From Aurantiacibacter rhizosphaerae (GTDB taxonomy: Bacteria; Pseudomonadota; Alphaproteobacteria; Sphingomonadales; Sphingomonadaceae): DNA of 64,000 nucleotides. Shown in pieces: positions 19,262 through 27,936 of the stretch (position 1 is the first letter of the stretch; each line of letters begins with the position of its first letter). The stretch spans positions 248,001-312,000 of the forward strand of contig NZ_WUBR01000003.1 of the NCBI RefSeq assembly GCF_009807005.1, written 5' to 3'. The position numbers were made by a program, and so were the translations under genes. Below the pieces are notes generated by a model that saw only the letters and a program-made list of their open reading frames with translations, was not told the origin of the DNA and made no database searches.

Positions 19262-20512
19262 ATGGTGCGCCTCAAATCCCGCATCGATGAGCTGAACCGG
19301 CAGATATCTTCCGAAGCCGGTCGCTCTGTCGCGGCCCTGCGCGCGGAATATGAAGCCGCGCTGGCAGAGGAAAAATCGCTGCGTACCCGCGTCAATCAGC
19401 TCAGCTCTGCCGCGCTGAGCGAGCGCGGGGAATCCATTCAATATAATATCCTGCAACGCGAATTCGATACCAAGCGGGCCTTGTACGATGCGCTGATGGG
19501 CCGATACAACGAGATGAGCGTTGCCGCAGGTGTGGGTGCCGCGCAGGCGGCGATCGTGGATAGCGGGCAGGTTTCCGCGCAGCCCTATTCCCCCAACACC
19601 ATCCTCAACGCGATCATTGGCATGTTGGCGGGCCTGCTGCTGGGCGCCATCGCGGCCATCGTGTGGGATCGCTTCACCAACACCATCAAGACCAAGGAAG
19701 ACGTAAAGCAGAAGCTGAAGCTGACGGCTTTCGGGGCGATCCCGAAGAAGGACAAGAAGGTGGAGCTGAGCGACGAGCTGGCCGATCCGCATTCAGAGAT
19801 CTACGAAGCCTATGCCCACCTGCGATCGACCTTGCAGCTTTCAACGATTGGCGGCTTCCCCAAGACGCTGCTTGTAACCAGCGCGAACCCCGAAGAGGGC
19901 AAGTCCACCACCAGTTACAGCCTGGCCGTGCAACTGGCGACGGTGGGCAAGCGCGTGCTGCTGATCGATGCGGACATGCGCAAACCCACATTCTCGGTCG
20001 ATCAGTACCCCGATATCGGCCTTTCCAGCCTGCTGACGATCAGCGGCGTGCCCCGCGACCATATTCTGCAAACATCACAGCCCGGCCTGTTCCTGATGCC
20101 AAGCGGGCCGCATCCGGCCAATCCGGCAGACATTCTCGTGCCATCCCGGCTGAAGGGGATACTGACGGATCTGGCGCCGCATTTCGACATGATCGTGATC
20201 GATGCACCGCCTACGCTTGGCTTTGCCGATGCAATGCTGCTGGGTTCGGTTTGCGAAGGCACGCTGTTCGCCGTGGAAAGCGGCAAGACGCGGACGCGCG
20301 CCGCGCTGACGGCGGTCAATCAGTTACAAATGTCCGGTGTACGGCTGCTGGGCGCGGTGCTGACGAAGGCGGCGGTTTCAGCCGAGGAATACAGCTACAG
20401 CTATCGTTATTACCGACAGGCGGTGGCGGACAACAATCCGCGCCGCGCGCTGATAGAGGCGCTGTCCGATCGCGACGATCCGGACGGTGATTGGCACAAG
20501 GCTGACCTCTAG
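19262..20512 (+). CDS. Bacterial tyrosine kinase (Wzc C-terminal) half, separated from its N-terminus by a stop codon
   Basis: A 416-residue frame in phase with the interrupted upstream part. It starts with ATG at 19262, 21 bases after the TAG, with AGGAAAG before it. It holds the rest of the coiled coil, the second transmembrane helix (NAIIGMLAGLLLGAIAAIV), and an intact BY-kinase domain: Walker A ANPEEGKSTT, Walker A' LLIDADMRKP, Walker B MIVIDAPP. The C-terminal tyrosine cluster EEYSYSYRYYRQA is the expected autophosphorylation site. It may be translated by reinitiation, giving a separate kinase polypeptide. Confidence 0.8.
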   Translation: MVRLKSRIDELNRQISSEAGRSVAALRAEYEAALAEEKSLRTRVNQLSSAALSERGESIQYNILQREFDTKRALYDALMGRYNEMSVAAGVGAAQAAIVDSGQVSAQPYSPNTILNAIIGMLAGLLLGAIAAIVWDRFTNTIKTKEDVKQKLKLTAFGAIPKKDKKVELSDELADPHSEIYEAYAHLRSTLQLSTIGGFPKTLLVTSANPEEGKSTTSYSLAVQLATVGKRVLLIDADMRKPTFSVDQYPDIGLSSLLTISGVPRDHILQTSQPGLFLMPSGPHPANPADILVPSRLKGILTDLAPHFDMIVIDAPPTLGFADAMLLGSVCEGTLFAVESGKTRTRAALTAVNQLQMSGVRLLGAVLTKAAVSAEEYSYSYRYYRQAVADNNPRRALIEALSDRDDPDGDWHKADL

Positions 20513-20565
20513 GGCCGATCTCTGTGGCCGACCTGTAACTCCCAACCCAAAGGCTGGGCGCAAAC

Positions 20566-22287
20566 CTAGCCCGGCTGGTCGATGATGATCGTGGCGCTGG
20601 CTGCTTTTGGATCGCGCATGGTGCCGCGACGCCCGATTTCGCTCACCTTGCCATCTTTGATCGTCAGCACCCGGTCCGCCAGTGCCAGCATCGCGCGCCG
20701 ATGCGATACGATGATGGTGGTGCAGCCGATCTGGCCCAGGCGATGCGCCTCAACGAAGGCGGCCTCGTCCTCCGGTGTGAAATGCGATGTCGCTTCATCC
20801 AGCACCAGTATGGATGGCTCTGCCAGCAGCGCGCGGGCGATTGCCAGACGCTGGCGCTGACTGCCGGACAGGGCTACGCCGCGATTCCCGATCTGCGTGC
20901 GGTATCCGTTGGGAAGCTGCATGATAAAGTCATGCGCCTGCGCCAGCTTGCAGGCACGCTGCACATCCGCTTGGGAAAAGCCGGACTGCCGCATCGTCAG
21001 ATTATCGAGGACAGTGCCGTCCTGAAGCAGGGGATGCTGCGGCACATAGCCGATCTGACGCCGCAATTGCTGCAAATTCATCTGCGCGATGTCGCATCCG
21101 TCGATCTTGATGCGGCCATTACGCGGCTGATACAGTGCCAGCAGCAGGGCAAGGATCGTGCTTTTCCCGGCTCCATTCTCGCCCGCCAGCACCACGGTTT
21201 CGCCAGCCTCTATATCGAATTGCGCCCCGCGCAGCACCTCTTGCTGACCGGGATAGCCGAACCACACATTGCTGAAACTGATCCAGCCGGCGCACGAAGT
21301 TTCCAGCAAAGGCATGGCATATCCCGGCTCCGCTGCCTTGGCCAGAACGTGGTTCAGCCGCTCCAGCGATCCCCTGGCCATGCTGACCCGGCCCATGAAG
21401 CGCGATGATGTATGCATCGCATAAACCAGCAGCCCGACATACAGCACGAAGGTAAAGAACGCAGCCGGGTTCGCCTGCCCAATGCCCAGCCGCTGATGCG
21501 CCAACAGCAGGAGGAACAGGCTGCCCAGCCCGGCGATCAGCATGATTGCAGGGGTCAGGACGGCGATGACCTTGCGCCGGCGCAGCTTCAGGCGGCGCAG
21601 CTTCTCGATCACCTGGCGATAGCCGACAAGGGCGCTGTCTTCACTGGCGAAAGCCTTGGCCGCGGGAAGCATTTCCAGATTGCTCTCGGCTGCGGCGAAC
21701 ACCTCCGCCTCGGCGATCTGGATCTTGATGGAAAGCCCCCTAAGCTCACGCCCGATCAGCCTTTGCAGCATAAAGCACATGGGCAGCAGCACCATCGCCA
21801 GCAATGCCATCGCCTGATCGATCTGGAACAATGCCACCGCAGCACCGATGCCCGCCAGCAGCGCGGTGGGCGTGGCGGCGAGAAAGCGCGTCAGCAAGAT
21901 GCCGAAAAGAGAGAATTCCGAGGTTAGCAGGGCCAGCAGATCACCCTGCTGCTTACGGTCGAGATAGGCCATGGGCAGGCGCTGCACATGGGCAAAGATA
22001 TCGCCCTTGAACGCAGCTTCTATTCTAGTGCCAACGGCGGCGCTGGTTATCGCGCAGGCCATTTGCATGATGGCAAGAACGCATAGTCCCCCGGTCAGAA
22101 GCAGTGCGCTGGACAGGGCATTGCTGCCGTCTCCTGCCTGCGCCGCGCCCAGCAGTTCACCGAGCAACTGGCCAGTGATCCACGGCAGGGACAGTAAGGC
22201 GGCGGCGCAGGCCAGCGACAGGAATGCGACCAGCAGAAGCGACCCTCGATAGGGCCGCGCATAGGTCAGCAGCGCTTTGAATCCCAT
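20566..22287 (-). CDS. ABC transporter, fused membrane and ATPase domains (type I exporter)
   Basis: A 573-residue half-transporter. Six hydrophobic segments in the first ~300 residues are followed by an ATP-binding domain with Walker A GENGAGKST, signature LSGSQ, Walker B ILVLDEA and the H-loop VSHRR. The usual D-loop SALD after Walker B is replaced by SHFT. The ATG at 22287 has GGGA upstream; an in-frame TTG 72 bases earlier is less likely. It converges with the exopolysaccharide gene. Substrate unknown; neither a peptidase domain nor a binding-protein gene is present. Confidence 0.82.
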   Translation of the reverse strand: MGFKALLTYARPYRGSLLLVAFLSLACAAALLSLPWITGQLLGELLGAAQAGDGSNALSSALLLTGGLCVLAIMQMACAITSAAVGTRIEAAFKGDIFAHVQRLPMAYLDRKQQGDLLALLTSEFSLFGILLTRFLAATPTALLAGIGAAVALFQIDQAMALLAMVLLPMCFMLQRLIGRELRGLSIKIQIAEAEVFAAAESNLEMLPAAKAFASEDSALVGYRQVIEKLRRLKLRRRKVIAVLTPAIMLIAGLGSLFLLLLAHQRLGIGQANPAAFFTFVLYVGLLVYAMHTSSRFMGRVSMARGSLERLNHVLAKAAEPGYAMPLLETSCAGWISFSNVWFGYPGQQEVLRGAQFDIEAGETVVLAGENGAGKSTILALLLALYQPRNGRIKIDGCDIAQMNLQQLRRQIGYVPQHPLLQDGTVLDNLTMRQSGFSQADVQRACKLAQAHDFIMQLPNGYRTQIGNRGVALSGSQRQRLAIARALLAEPSILVLDEATSHFTPEDEAAFVEAHRLGQIGCTTIIVSHRRAMLALADRVLTIKDGKVSEIGRRGTMRDPKAASATIIIDQPG

Positions 22288-22443
22288 CGTAAGTCCCGCC
22301 AATACCCAGGCCAGGGCGCAAGGACTGCGCCGTGCCCGGTGATCTTGCGCCAGACTCAAGCAGATGATGATGGGGCGATCAAGCCGCGGGATTAATTATG
22401 GCGGGCCAATCCTCGGTTTAGAGGGCGACCAAAGTGGAGCGGG

Positions 22444-22803
22444 CTAGGCCACCATCTTCTGCGCAGTTTGCGCCACCTTTTCCGGGCGAACCGGTTTTCC
22501 GAGGAAGCAGGAATCCTTCAAATCCGGATGGCTGGCCTGCAGATCGCTGTATCCGGTCAGAAAGCAGAAGGGCACGCCATCGCGTTTCAGACGGGCGGCA
22601 AAGTCATAGGAATTCGTGCCATTGCCCAGGTTGATATCAAGGAAAGCTGCATCGGGGCGGTTTAGCGCGACATGCGCGTCAGCTTCCTCAACAGTGCAGA
22701 ACGGGCCTGCAATCGCAAACCCTTCCGATTCCAGATGCTCTGCCAGGGCCAAGGCGACCATGAACTCGTCATCAAGCAATAATATGGTGGGGCTTGCGGT
22801 CAT
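22444..22803 (-). CDS. Single-domain response regulator (receiver only)
   Basis: A 119-residue receiver domain without an output domain. It has the acidic pocket Asp11/Asp12, the phosphoacceptor Asp56 in AAFLDINLG, Thr83 and Lys103 in LGKP. Its ATG overlaps the stop of the upstream histidine kinase by one base, so it is the partner or a competing target of that kinase. Receivers of this type often act with HWE-family kinases in alphaproteobacteria. The output is not encoded nearby. Confidence 0.9.
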   Translation of the reverse strand: MTASPTILLLDDEFMVALALAEHLESEGFAIAGPFCTVEEADAHVALNRPDAAFLDINLGNGTNSYDFAARLKRDGVPFCFLTGYSDLQASHPDLKDSCFLGKPVRPEKVAQTAQKMVA

Positions 22804-25800
22804 TATGCCGAGGGTCCGGCATCACTGCGCGACTGGAGCGGGAAAGATACCGTCCATTCAATGCCATCTTCGTTGAATGCCAAGTTTGCCCCCCCTTGAA
22901 GATCCGGACCGATAATCTTCTCCAACAACAATGATCCAAAACCGGTCTGGTTCCGCTCCGGCTCGCTTACCGGCGGGCCACCGTGTTCCTTCCATGTCAT
23001 CACGACGGTGCTGCCATCCTCGACCTGCGTTGTCAGCGTGACCGTGCCCTTCTCGTTCGTCAGCGCACCGTGCTTTGCGGCATTGGTGGCAAGTTCGTGG
23101 AAGGCCAGCGTGAGTGAAAGCATTTGCTTGGATGTCAGAAGCGGATCATCGCCTTCCAGCCTTATGCGGCTGGATTCGTCTTCAATATAGGGCTCTATTT
23201 CCGACTTCAGCATCTGGCTGACGCGCGCGCCCTTCCAGTCTTCTGCAGTCAATAGATCATGCGTACGTGAAATGGCCTGCAGGCGATCGCGCAGGGTGGC
23301 GATGAAGCCTTCCAGATCGGTGGCCCGCCGGGATGAAAACTGCACGATGGCCAATGTGGTTGCCATTGAGTTTTTCACGCGGTGCTGCAGTTCGTGCAAC
23401 AACAGATATTGCTGTTCCTGCGCCTCCTTGCGCGTGGTGATATCCTGCACCGTACCGAGGAAGGAGATCACCTTTCCAACATCGTCCATGCGCGGGCGGC
23501 CGTGAGCGGCTATCCAGCGCATCTCGCCATCGGCGCGGCAGACGCGGCATTCGAATTCCCAGTCCTCCCGCGCGCTGGCCGCCTTGTCGAAGGCATCCCG
23601 CACCAAGGCGCGATCATCGTCCAGAACATGATCCAGGAAGATATGCAGGTTCCATTCCTCGATCTTTTTGTCATATCCGAAGATCCTGTCATGCAGGAGC
23701 GAGGTTTCCGCGTTCTTATCATCGAGGCACAGCTCCCACGCGCCCAGTTCGCTGGTTTCCAGCGCGAAGTTCAGCCTGGCTTCGCTTTCCTCCAGATCGC
23801 GCTGCAGGGTCTTCTGCTCGGTGACTTCTGTAACGCAGCAGCCCACGGCGAAAACCTCGCCCTCTGCGCTCAGGACGGGGAAATAGTCGACCACCCAATC
23901 CCGCTCTATATCGGGTTGCGCAGGTGTGGTGCCATGCAATTGAATACCCAGCGCCGGCTTGCCAGTGGCGAGCACCTGCTTCTGGATATCGCGAATATCC
24001 TCGTCGATTTCGGGGAGGAGTTCGCCCTGCTTCTTGCCGATATGATCGGCGACCGGGAAACCGTTGATCTGTGCCAGCCGATCATTGATGCGCAGCCAGC
24101 GCAGATCCCTGTCCACCAGGCACAGGCCCACGGGCGTCGTGCGGTAAAGGGTTTCCAGCTCTGCATATTGCTTGGCCAGCATCTCGGCATTCTCGGCGAT
24201 CTGCCTTTCGAACCGCTTGCGTTCGGTAATGTCGAAAAAGGTCAGTACGCAGCCATCGATCCGGTCGTCGGTACGACGATAGGGGCGGATGCGCATGAGG
24301 AATGTTTCCTCGGTCGCCTCTATCCGCACTTCGCGTTCCAACGGTTGCAGGGTTTCGGTAACCCGTGCGGCGTCTGCCTCCAGGTCATCATAGCTGACCT
24401 GCCATTTCAATTCGTTGATATTACGGCCGATATCCCGCTCCCGCACGCCGAACAGCCGCCGCGATGCCGGGGTATAGCGGCGCAGCTTCAGGTGCTGATC
24501 AAGGAAAACCGTTGCGATATCGGTGCTGTCGAAAAGGTTTTTCAAATCCGAATTGACGGCCAGCAACTGCCGGTTATTTTCGCTCAACTCGGCGTTGACG
24601 GTTTCCAGTTCCTCGTTGATCGATTGCAATTCCTCGCGCGAGGTTTCCAGCTCCTCGTTCGAGCTTTGCAGCTCCTCGTTCATCGACAACAGCTCTTCGT
24701 TGGAGCTTTTCAGTTCCTGTTCGGTCGTCTCGTAACTGGCCATGGTGCTGGACAATTGCTGTCGCACCGTGGTCAATTCGCGTTCGATCCAGTCGCGCTC
24801 CTCGTCACTGCGATCCGCGCTCGATCCTGTCAGTTTGGACGCATCCTGCATGCGCACAGGTTGCAGCGTGACCAGCAGGCTTCCTTCCGCAAAGGGCAGG
24901 GGCCGCGCCTCTACATCCACCACTTCCGGGTCGCCATCGGCTGACAGAACGACGTTGGGGGTGCAGCAAACCCGGCCCAGCTGCCGCGCCTCTGTAATCG
25001 TGTTGCGAACCGGCAAGCGCAGGTCGCGCATCAGGAACTGTTCGATCGCGGATGATGGCTGGCCCTGATTGGGGCTGATGTACCGGCTCATCGGTTCGGA
25101 CAGATAGCTGATCTCGTCACTGGAGTTGATCACGGCAAAGGGTGCCGCGCTTTGCCGTGCGAAAAAGGTCAGCACCTGGTTTTCAAAACTGTGATCCAGC
25201 GTCACGGGCTGGGTTGGCGAAGGGGTTGCGGCCCTTCCCAGTCGCCGTTCGCGCCGCGTGCCGCCCATGGCCGACATCGGCAGCGAAGAAAACGCCGCGG
25301 GCTCCGCATCGTTGCGTTTGAAGAGCCGCGCTTCGCGATCGATGGTGTGGAAGAAGCGTTCCTGTTTTCCCAGCGATTCCGATGGGCCGATGAACAGGAA
25401 GCCGCCCTGTTTCAGCGCATAGTGGAAGCGCGGGAAGATCGTTTGCTGCACATCGGCGTTCAGATAGATCAGCAGGTTGCGACAGGATATCAGGTCCAGT
25501 CGGGAGAACGGCGGATCCTGCAGCAAATTATGCGGGGCAAAGATGCAGCGTTCGCGAAGCAGCGGCTTCACCTGGAATGCGCCGTCTTCCCCTGTAAAAA
25601 AGCGGTCGCGCCGCTCTGGCGAAATTTCCGCCACCTGGCTTGCGGGATATATCCCCTCCCGCGCATGGCGCAGCGCGGATGCATCGATATCCGTGCCGAA
25701 GATCTGCCACTGCCGATTGTCGCCAGTGGCTTCCATCGCTTCGGACAGCAGCATCGCGATCGTATAGGCTTCCTCCCCCGTTGAACAGCCGGGAACCCAG

Positions 25801-26735
25801 ATGCGGAAGGCATCCTGGTCCCCGTCCAGCAGCGGCAGGATCGCCTCCTGGTTCAGCTTTGCAAAAGCCTCTTCATCGCGGAAGAAGCGGGTGACCCCGA
25901 TCAGGAAATCCTGCAGCAGCAGGCCGCGCTCCTGCGGATCGTCGCGCAGCCGCTTCTTGAAATCACTCACGCTGACATCGCGTGTCACCATCATGCGGCG
26001 TTCTATGCGGCGGATCAGCGTGCCGGGCTTGTATTCGCTGAAATCCAGCCCGTCCTCATCATCCATCGCTTCCAGGATTTCGGGCAGACTGTCCGCAATA
26101 TCCTCCCGAAGCTTGGCAGTGCCATCCACCGTCAGCACCTGATCGCGGTGGCGCACGATATCGATCAGGCGTTCGGGAATGCGGCGCGGCGGCAGGGTGA
26201 AATCAACGAGGCCCGTGGCCGCCGCACTATCCGGCATTCCGGGGAATTGCGCGCTGTCGCTTTTCTGCACGATGGCAAATCCGCCCGCCGCCTTCACCGC
26301 ACGAACGCCCAGCGTGCCGTCGGTGCCGGTGCCGGACAGGATAACGGCAAAGGCCTGCGCGCCCTTGTCTTCCGCCAGCGATTCCAGGAACTTGTCTATC
26401 GGGGTGCGCAGGGCCTGTGACGGATCGCGATCATGCAGGTACAGTATGTCGTGCTGGGTCGTTACCCACGGGCCGGACGGCAGCACATAGATGGTGTCTG
26501 CCTGCGCCCTCATGCCATCTTCGATTTTCTTGATCGGCAGCTGGGTATGATTGGCCAGCAGCTGATCCATCATGGAGACGTGATCGGGCGAGAGATGCTG
26601 CACGATGACATAGGCGATGCCGCTGTTCGACGGAATCGCGCCCACCAGCTCGTTCAAAGCCTCCAGCCCGCCGGCAGATGCGCCTATGCCGACGATGGGA
26701 AGCCCGAGGTTCGCGTCTTCGTCGGATTCGCTCAT
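22803..26735 (-). CDS. CheB-CheR-PAS-HWE histidine kinase fusion
   Basis: A 1310-residue cytoplasmic multidomain sensor. A CheB methylesterase domain (about 10-195) keeps the triad Ser20, His47, Asp139. A CheR methyltransferase domain (about 205-475) has VPGCSTGEEAYTIAMLL and GTDIDASAL. A PAS-like region and a heptad coiled coil with repeated NEEL units (about 640-730) follow, then three PAS/PAC domains (to about 1105). The C-terminal kinase is of the HWE/HisKA_2 type (HELQHRVKNS, phospho-His about 1118; HELATNAAKHGAL). No transmembrane segment is present. CheB/CheR domains may modify an unknown target instead of chemoreceptors, since no mcp or cheA lies nearby. Confidence 0.92.
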   Translation of the reverse strand: MSESDEDANLGLPIVGIGASAGGLEALNELVGAIPSNSGIAYVIVQHLSPDHVSMMDQLLANHTQLPIKKIEDGMRAQADTIYVLPSGPWVTTQHDILYLHDRDPSQALRTPIDKFLESLAEDKGAQAFAVILSGTGTDGTLGVRAVKAAGGFAIVQKSDSAQFPGMPDSAAATGLVDFTLPPRRIPERLIDIVRHRDQVLTVDGTAKLREDIADSLPEILEAMDDEDGLDFSEYKPGTLIRRIERRMMVTRDVSVSDFKKRLRDDPQERGLLLQDFLIGVTRFFRDEEAFAKLNQEAILPLLDGDQDAFRIWVPGCSTGEEAYTIAMLLSEAMEATGDNRQWQIFGTDIDASALRHAREGIYPASQVAEISPERRDRFFTGEDGAFQVKPLLRERCIFAPHNLLQDPPFSRLDLISCRNLLIYLNADVQQTIFPRFHYALKQGGFLFIGPSESLGKQERFFHTIDREARLFKRNDAEPAAFSSLPMSAMGGTRRERRLGRAATPSPTQPVTLDHSFENQVLTFFARQSAAPFAVINSSDEISYLSEPMSRYISPNQGQPSSAIEQFLMRDLRLPVRNTITEARQLGRVCCTPNVVLSADGDPEVVDVEARPLPFAEGSLLVTLQPVRMQDASKLTGSSADRSDEERDWIERELTTVRQQLSSTMASYETTEQELKSSNEELLSMNEELQSSNEELETSREELQSINEELETVNAELSENNRQLLAVNSDLKNLFDSTDIATVFLDQHLKLRRYTPASRRLFGVRERDIGRNINELKWQVSYDDLEADAARVTETLQPLEREVRIEATEETFLMRIRPYRRTDDRIDGCVLTFFDITERKRFERQIAENAEMLAKQYAELETLYRTTPVGLCLVDRDLRWLRINDRLAQINGFPVADHIGKKQGELLPEIDEDIRDIQKQVLATGKPALGIQLHGTTPAQPDIERDWVVDYFPVLSAEGEVFAVGCCVTEVTEQKTLQRDLEESEARLNFALETSELGAWELCLDDKNAETSLLHDRIFGYDKKIEEWNLHIFLDHVLDDDRALVRDAFDKAASAREDWEFECRVCRADGEMRWIAAHGRPRMDDVGKVISFLGTVQDITTRKEAQEQQYLLLHELQHRVKNSMATTLAIVQFSSRRATDLEGFIATLRDRLQAISRTHDLLTAEDWKGARVSQMLKSEIEPYIEDESSRIRLEGDDPLLTSKQMLSLTLAFHELATNAAKHGALTNEKGTVTLTTQVEDGSTVVMTWKEHGGPPVSEPERNQTGFGSLLLEKIIGPDLQGGANLAFNEDGIEWTVSFPLQSRSDAGPSA

Positions 26736-26783
26736 AAACGTCCTAAAAAGCTGCCTGATGCAAGTTAAAGCAGGGCAAGGTCA

Positions 26784-26803
26784 GCAAAGTTCCGCAAAGT
26801 TCC
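26784..26803. repeat. Tandem 10-bp direct repeat upstream of the kinase gene
   Basis: GCAAAGTTCC occurs twice in direct succession, about one helical turn apart, 49 bases upstream of the kinase start. On the minus strand each unit begins with GGAAC. This arrangement suits a regulator binding two successive sites on one face of the DNA. Function is inferred from position. Confidence 0.5.
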
Positions 26804-26940
26804 GCTGAAAAAATCCGCCGAGTGCAAAATAATGGCGCCAGCGCGTGTATGTAATGGCGAAATCGTATCCCTGACGGACATCTATGTCGATACCGCATTA
26901 CGACTGATGTCGTTCGCAGCCAGCCCGAAGCGACTTCGCC

Positions 26941-27936
26941 CTATTCGGCAGGCGTCACCATCGCCAGCAGGGCGAAACTGGCCAGCCAGTGAGAGCCCAT
27001 GTAGTCACCATCCACCGCCTCTATCGAAGACGCAAAATGCCTTTCGGCGGATGCGCGCAGCCGCGCCGCGCGGGCATCATCGCCAAGGGCGCTGGCGATG
27101 GCGCGTAATGCCCATGCGCGGCTAAGGTTGAGCCCGTCCAGATGCGCCATCTTGCCGTCGCTGGGATCGGTTACGCGCACAGGGTTGCAGGCATCGTCCA
27201 GCCAGCCGCCTTCGGGCAGCACGCGGCCAAACCATGCCACGAAATCGTGCAGCGGCAATATGCGCTGCATCAGCAGGCTGACCGACAATATCGGCGAGAG
27301 GAACGAGTCCCCGCCAATGTCCCACCCGCTATATTCCGGCAGATCACGGAAATGGGCGATGGCGTAATCCGTGATCAGCTCGCGCAGGTCAGGATCGAAA
27401 ACGCCCGCCCATTCCCGCGACAGGGTGAGCGCGAAGGCGGTGTTGAAATGCGTGCCGGTGGTGATCGGATGGGCCAGGCGCGGCAGGTAATCGTGAAAAC
27501 CGGCGGCGAAATGGCGGGCCAGCGGCTCCAGCATGCTGGCCCATTCGCGGGCTTCATGGCGGCTGGCCTCCAAATGGAGATAGAGCAGCCAGGCCCAGCC
27601 ATAGGGCCGCTCAAACCCGCGCGATTCCGGGCGCTGCGCATAGGCGAGTTCGGCAGCCAGCTTGTCAGCCGTGAAAGTCTCATTTGCCAGCGCATCGATT
27701 TGCGCAGCTTCCGGCATATCGGGGTGAAGGCGGCGCAGGGTCAGCAGCGTCCACCAGCTATGCACGCAGCTGTGCCAGTCGAAACTGCCGTAAAAGGCGG
27801 GGTGCAGTTCGCGCGGCGTCTGCGCATCGCCATCGCTGGCCATTACGTGATCCAGCTTGTTGGGATATTCCTGCCCCACATGGCCCAGCGCGGTGCGGGC
27901 AAAGCGGCGGGCGGCTGCCTCGTCCAGATGCCTCAT
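26941..27936 (-). CDS. DUF2891 family protein
   Basis: A 331-residue protein without signal peptide or membrane segment. Recognisable conserved stretches are HPAFYGSFDWHSCVHSWW, GWAWLLYLHLEA and SGWDIGGDSFLSP, typical of DUF2891, a family with a predicted alpha/alpha toroid-like fold and no established function. Its ATG overlaps the stop of the 5-oxoprolinase gene (ATGA), so the two are co-translated and probably act on related compounds. Confidence 0.8.
   Translation of the reverse strand: MRHLDEAAARRFARTALGHVGQEYPNKLDHVMASDGDAQTPRELHPAFYGSFDWHSCVHSWWTLLTLRRLHPDMPEAAQIDALANETFTADKLAAELAYAQRPESRGFERPYGWAWLLYLHLEASRHEAREWASMLEPLARHFAAGFHDYLPRLAHPITTGTHFNTAFALTLSREWAGVFDPDLRELITDYAIAHFRDLPEYSGWDIGGDSFLSPILSVSLLMQRILPLHDFVAWFGRVLPEGGWLDDACNPVRVTDPSDGKMAHLDGLNLSRAWALRAIASALGDDARAARLRASAERHFASSIEAVDGDYMGSHWLASFALLAMVTPAE

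Noticed and set aside
26736-26810. EcfG promoter for the sensor kinase, suggested by GGAAC in the direct repeat
   Set aside because: No CGTT or close match lies 16-18 bases after either GGAAC on the minus strand.
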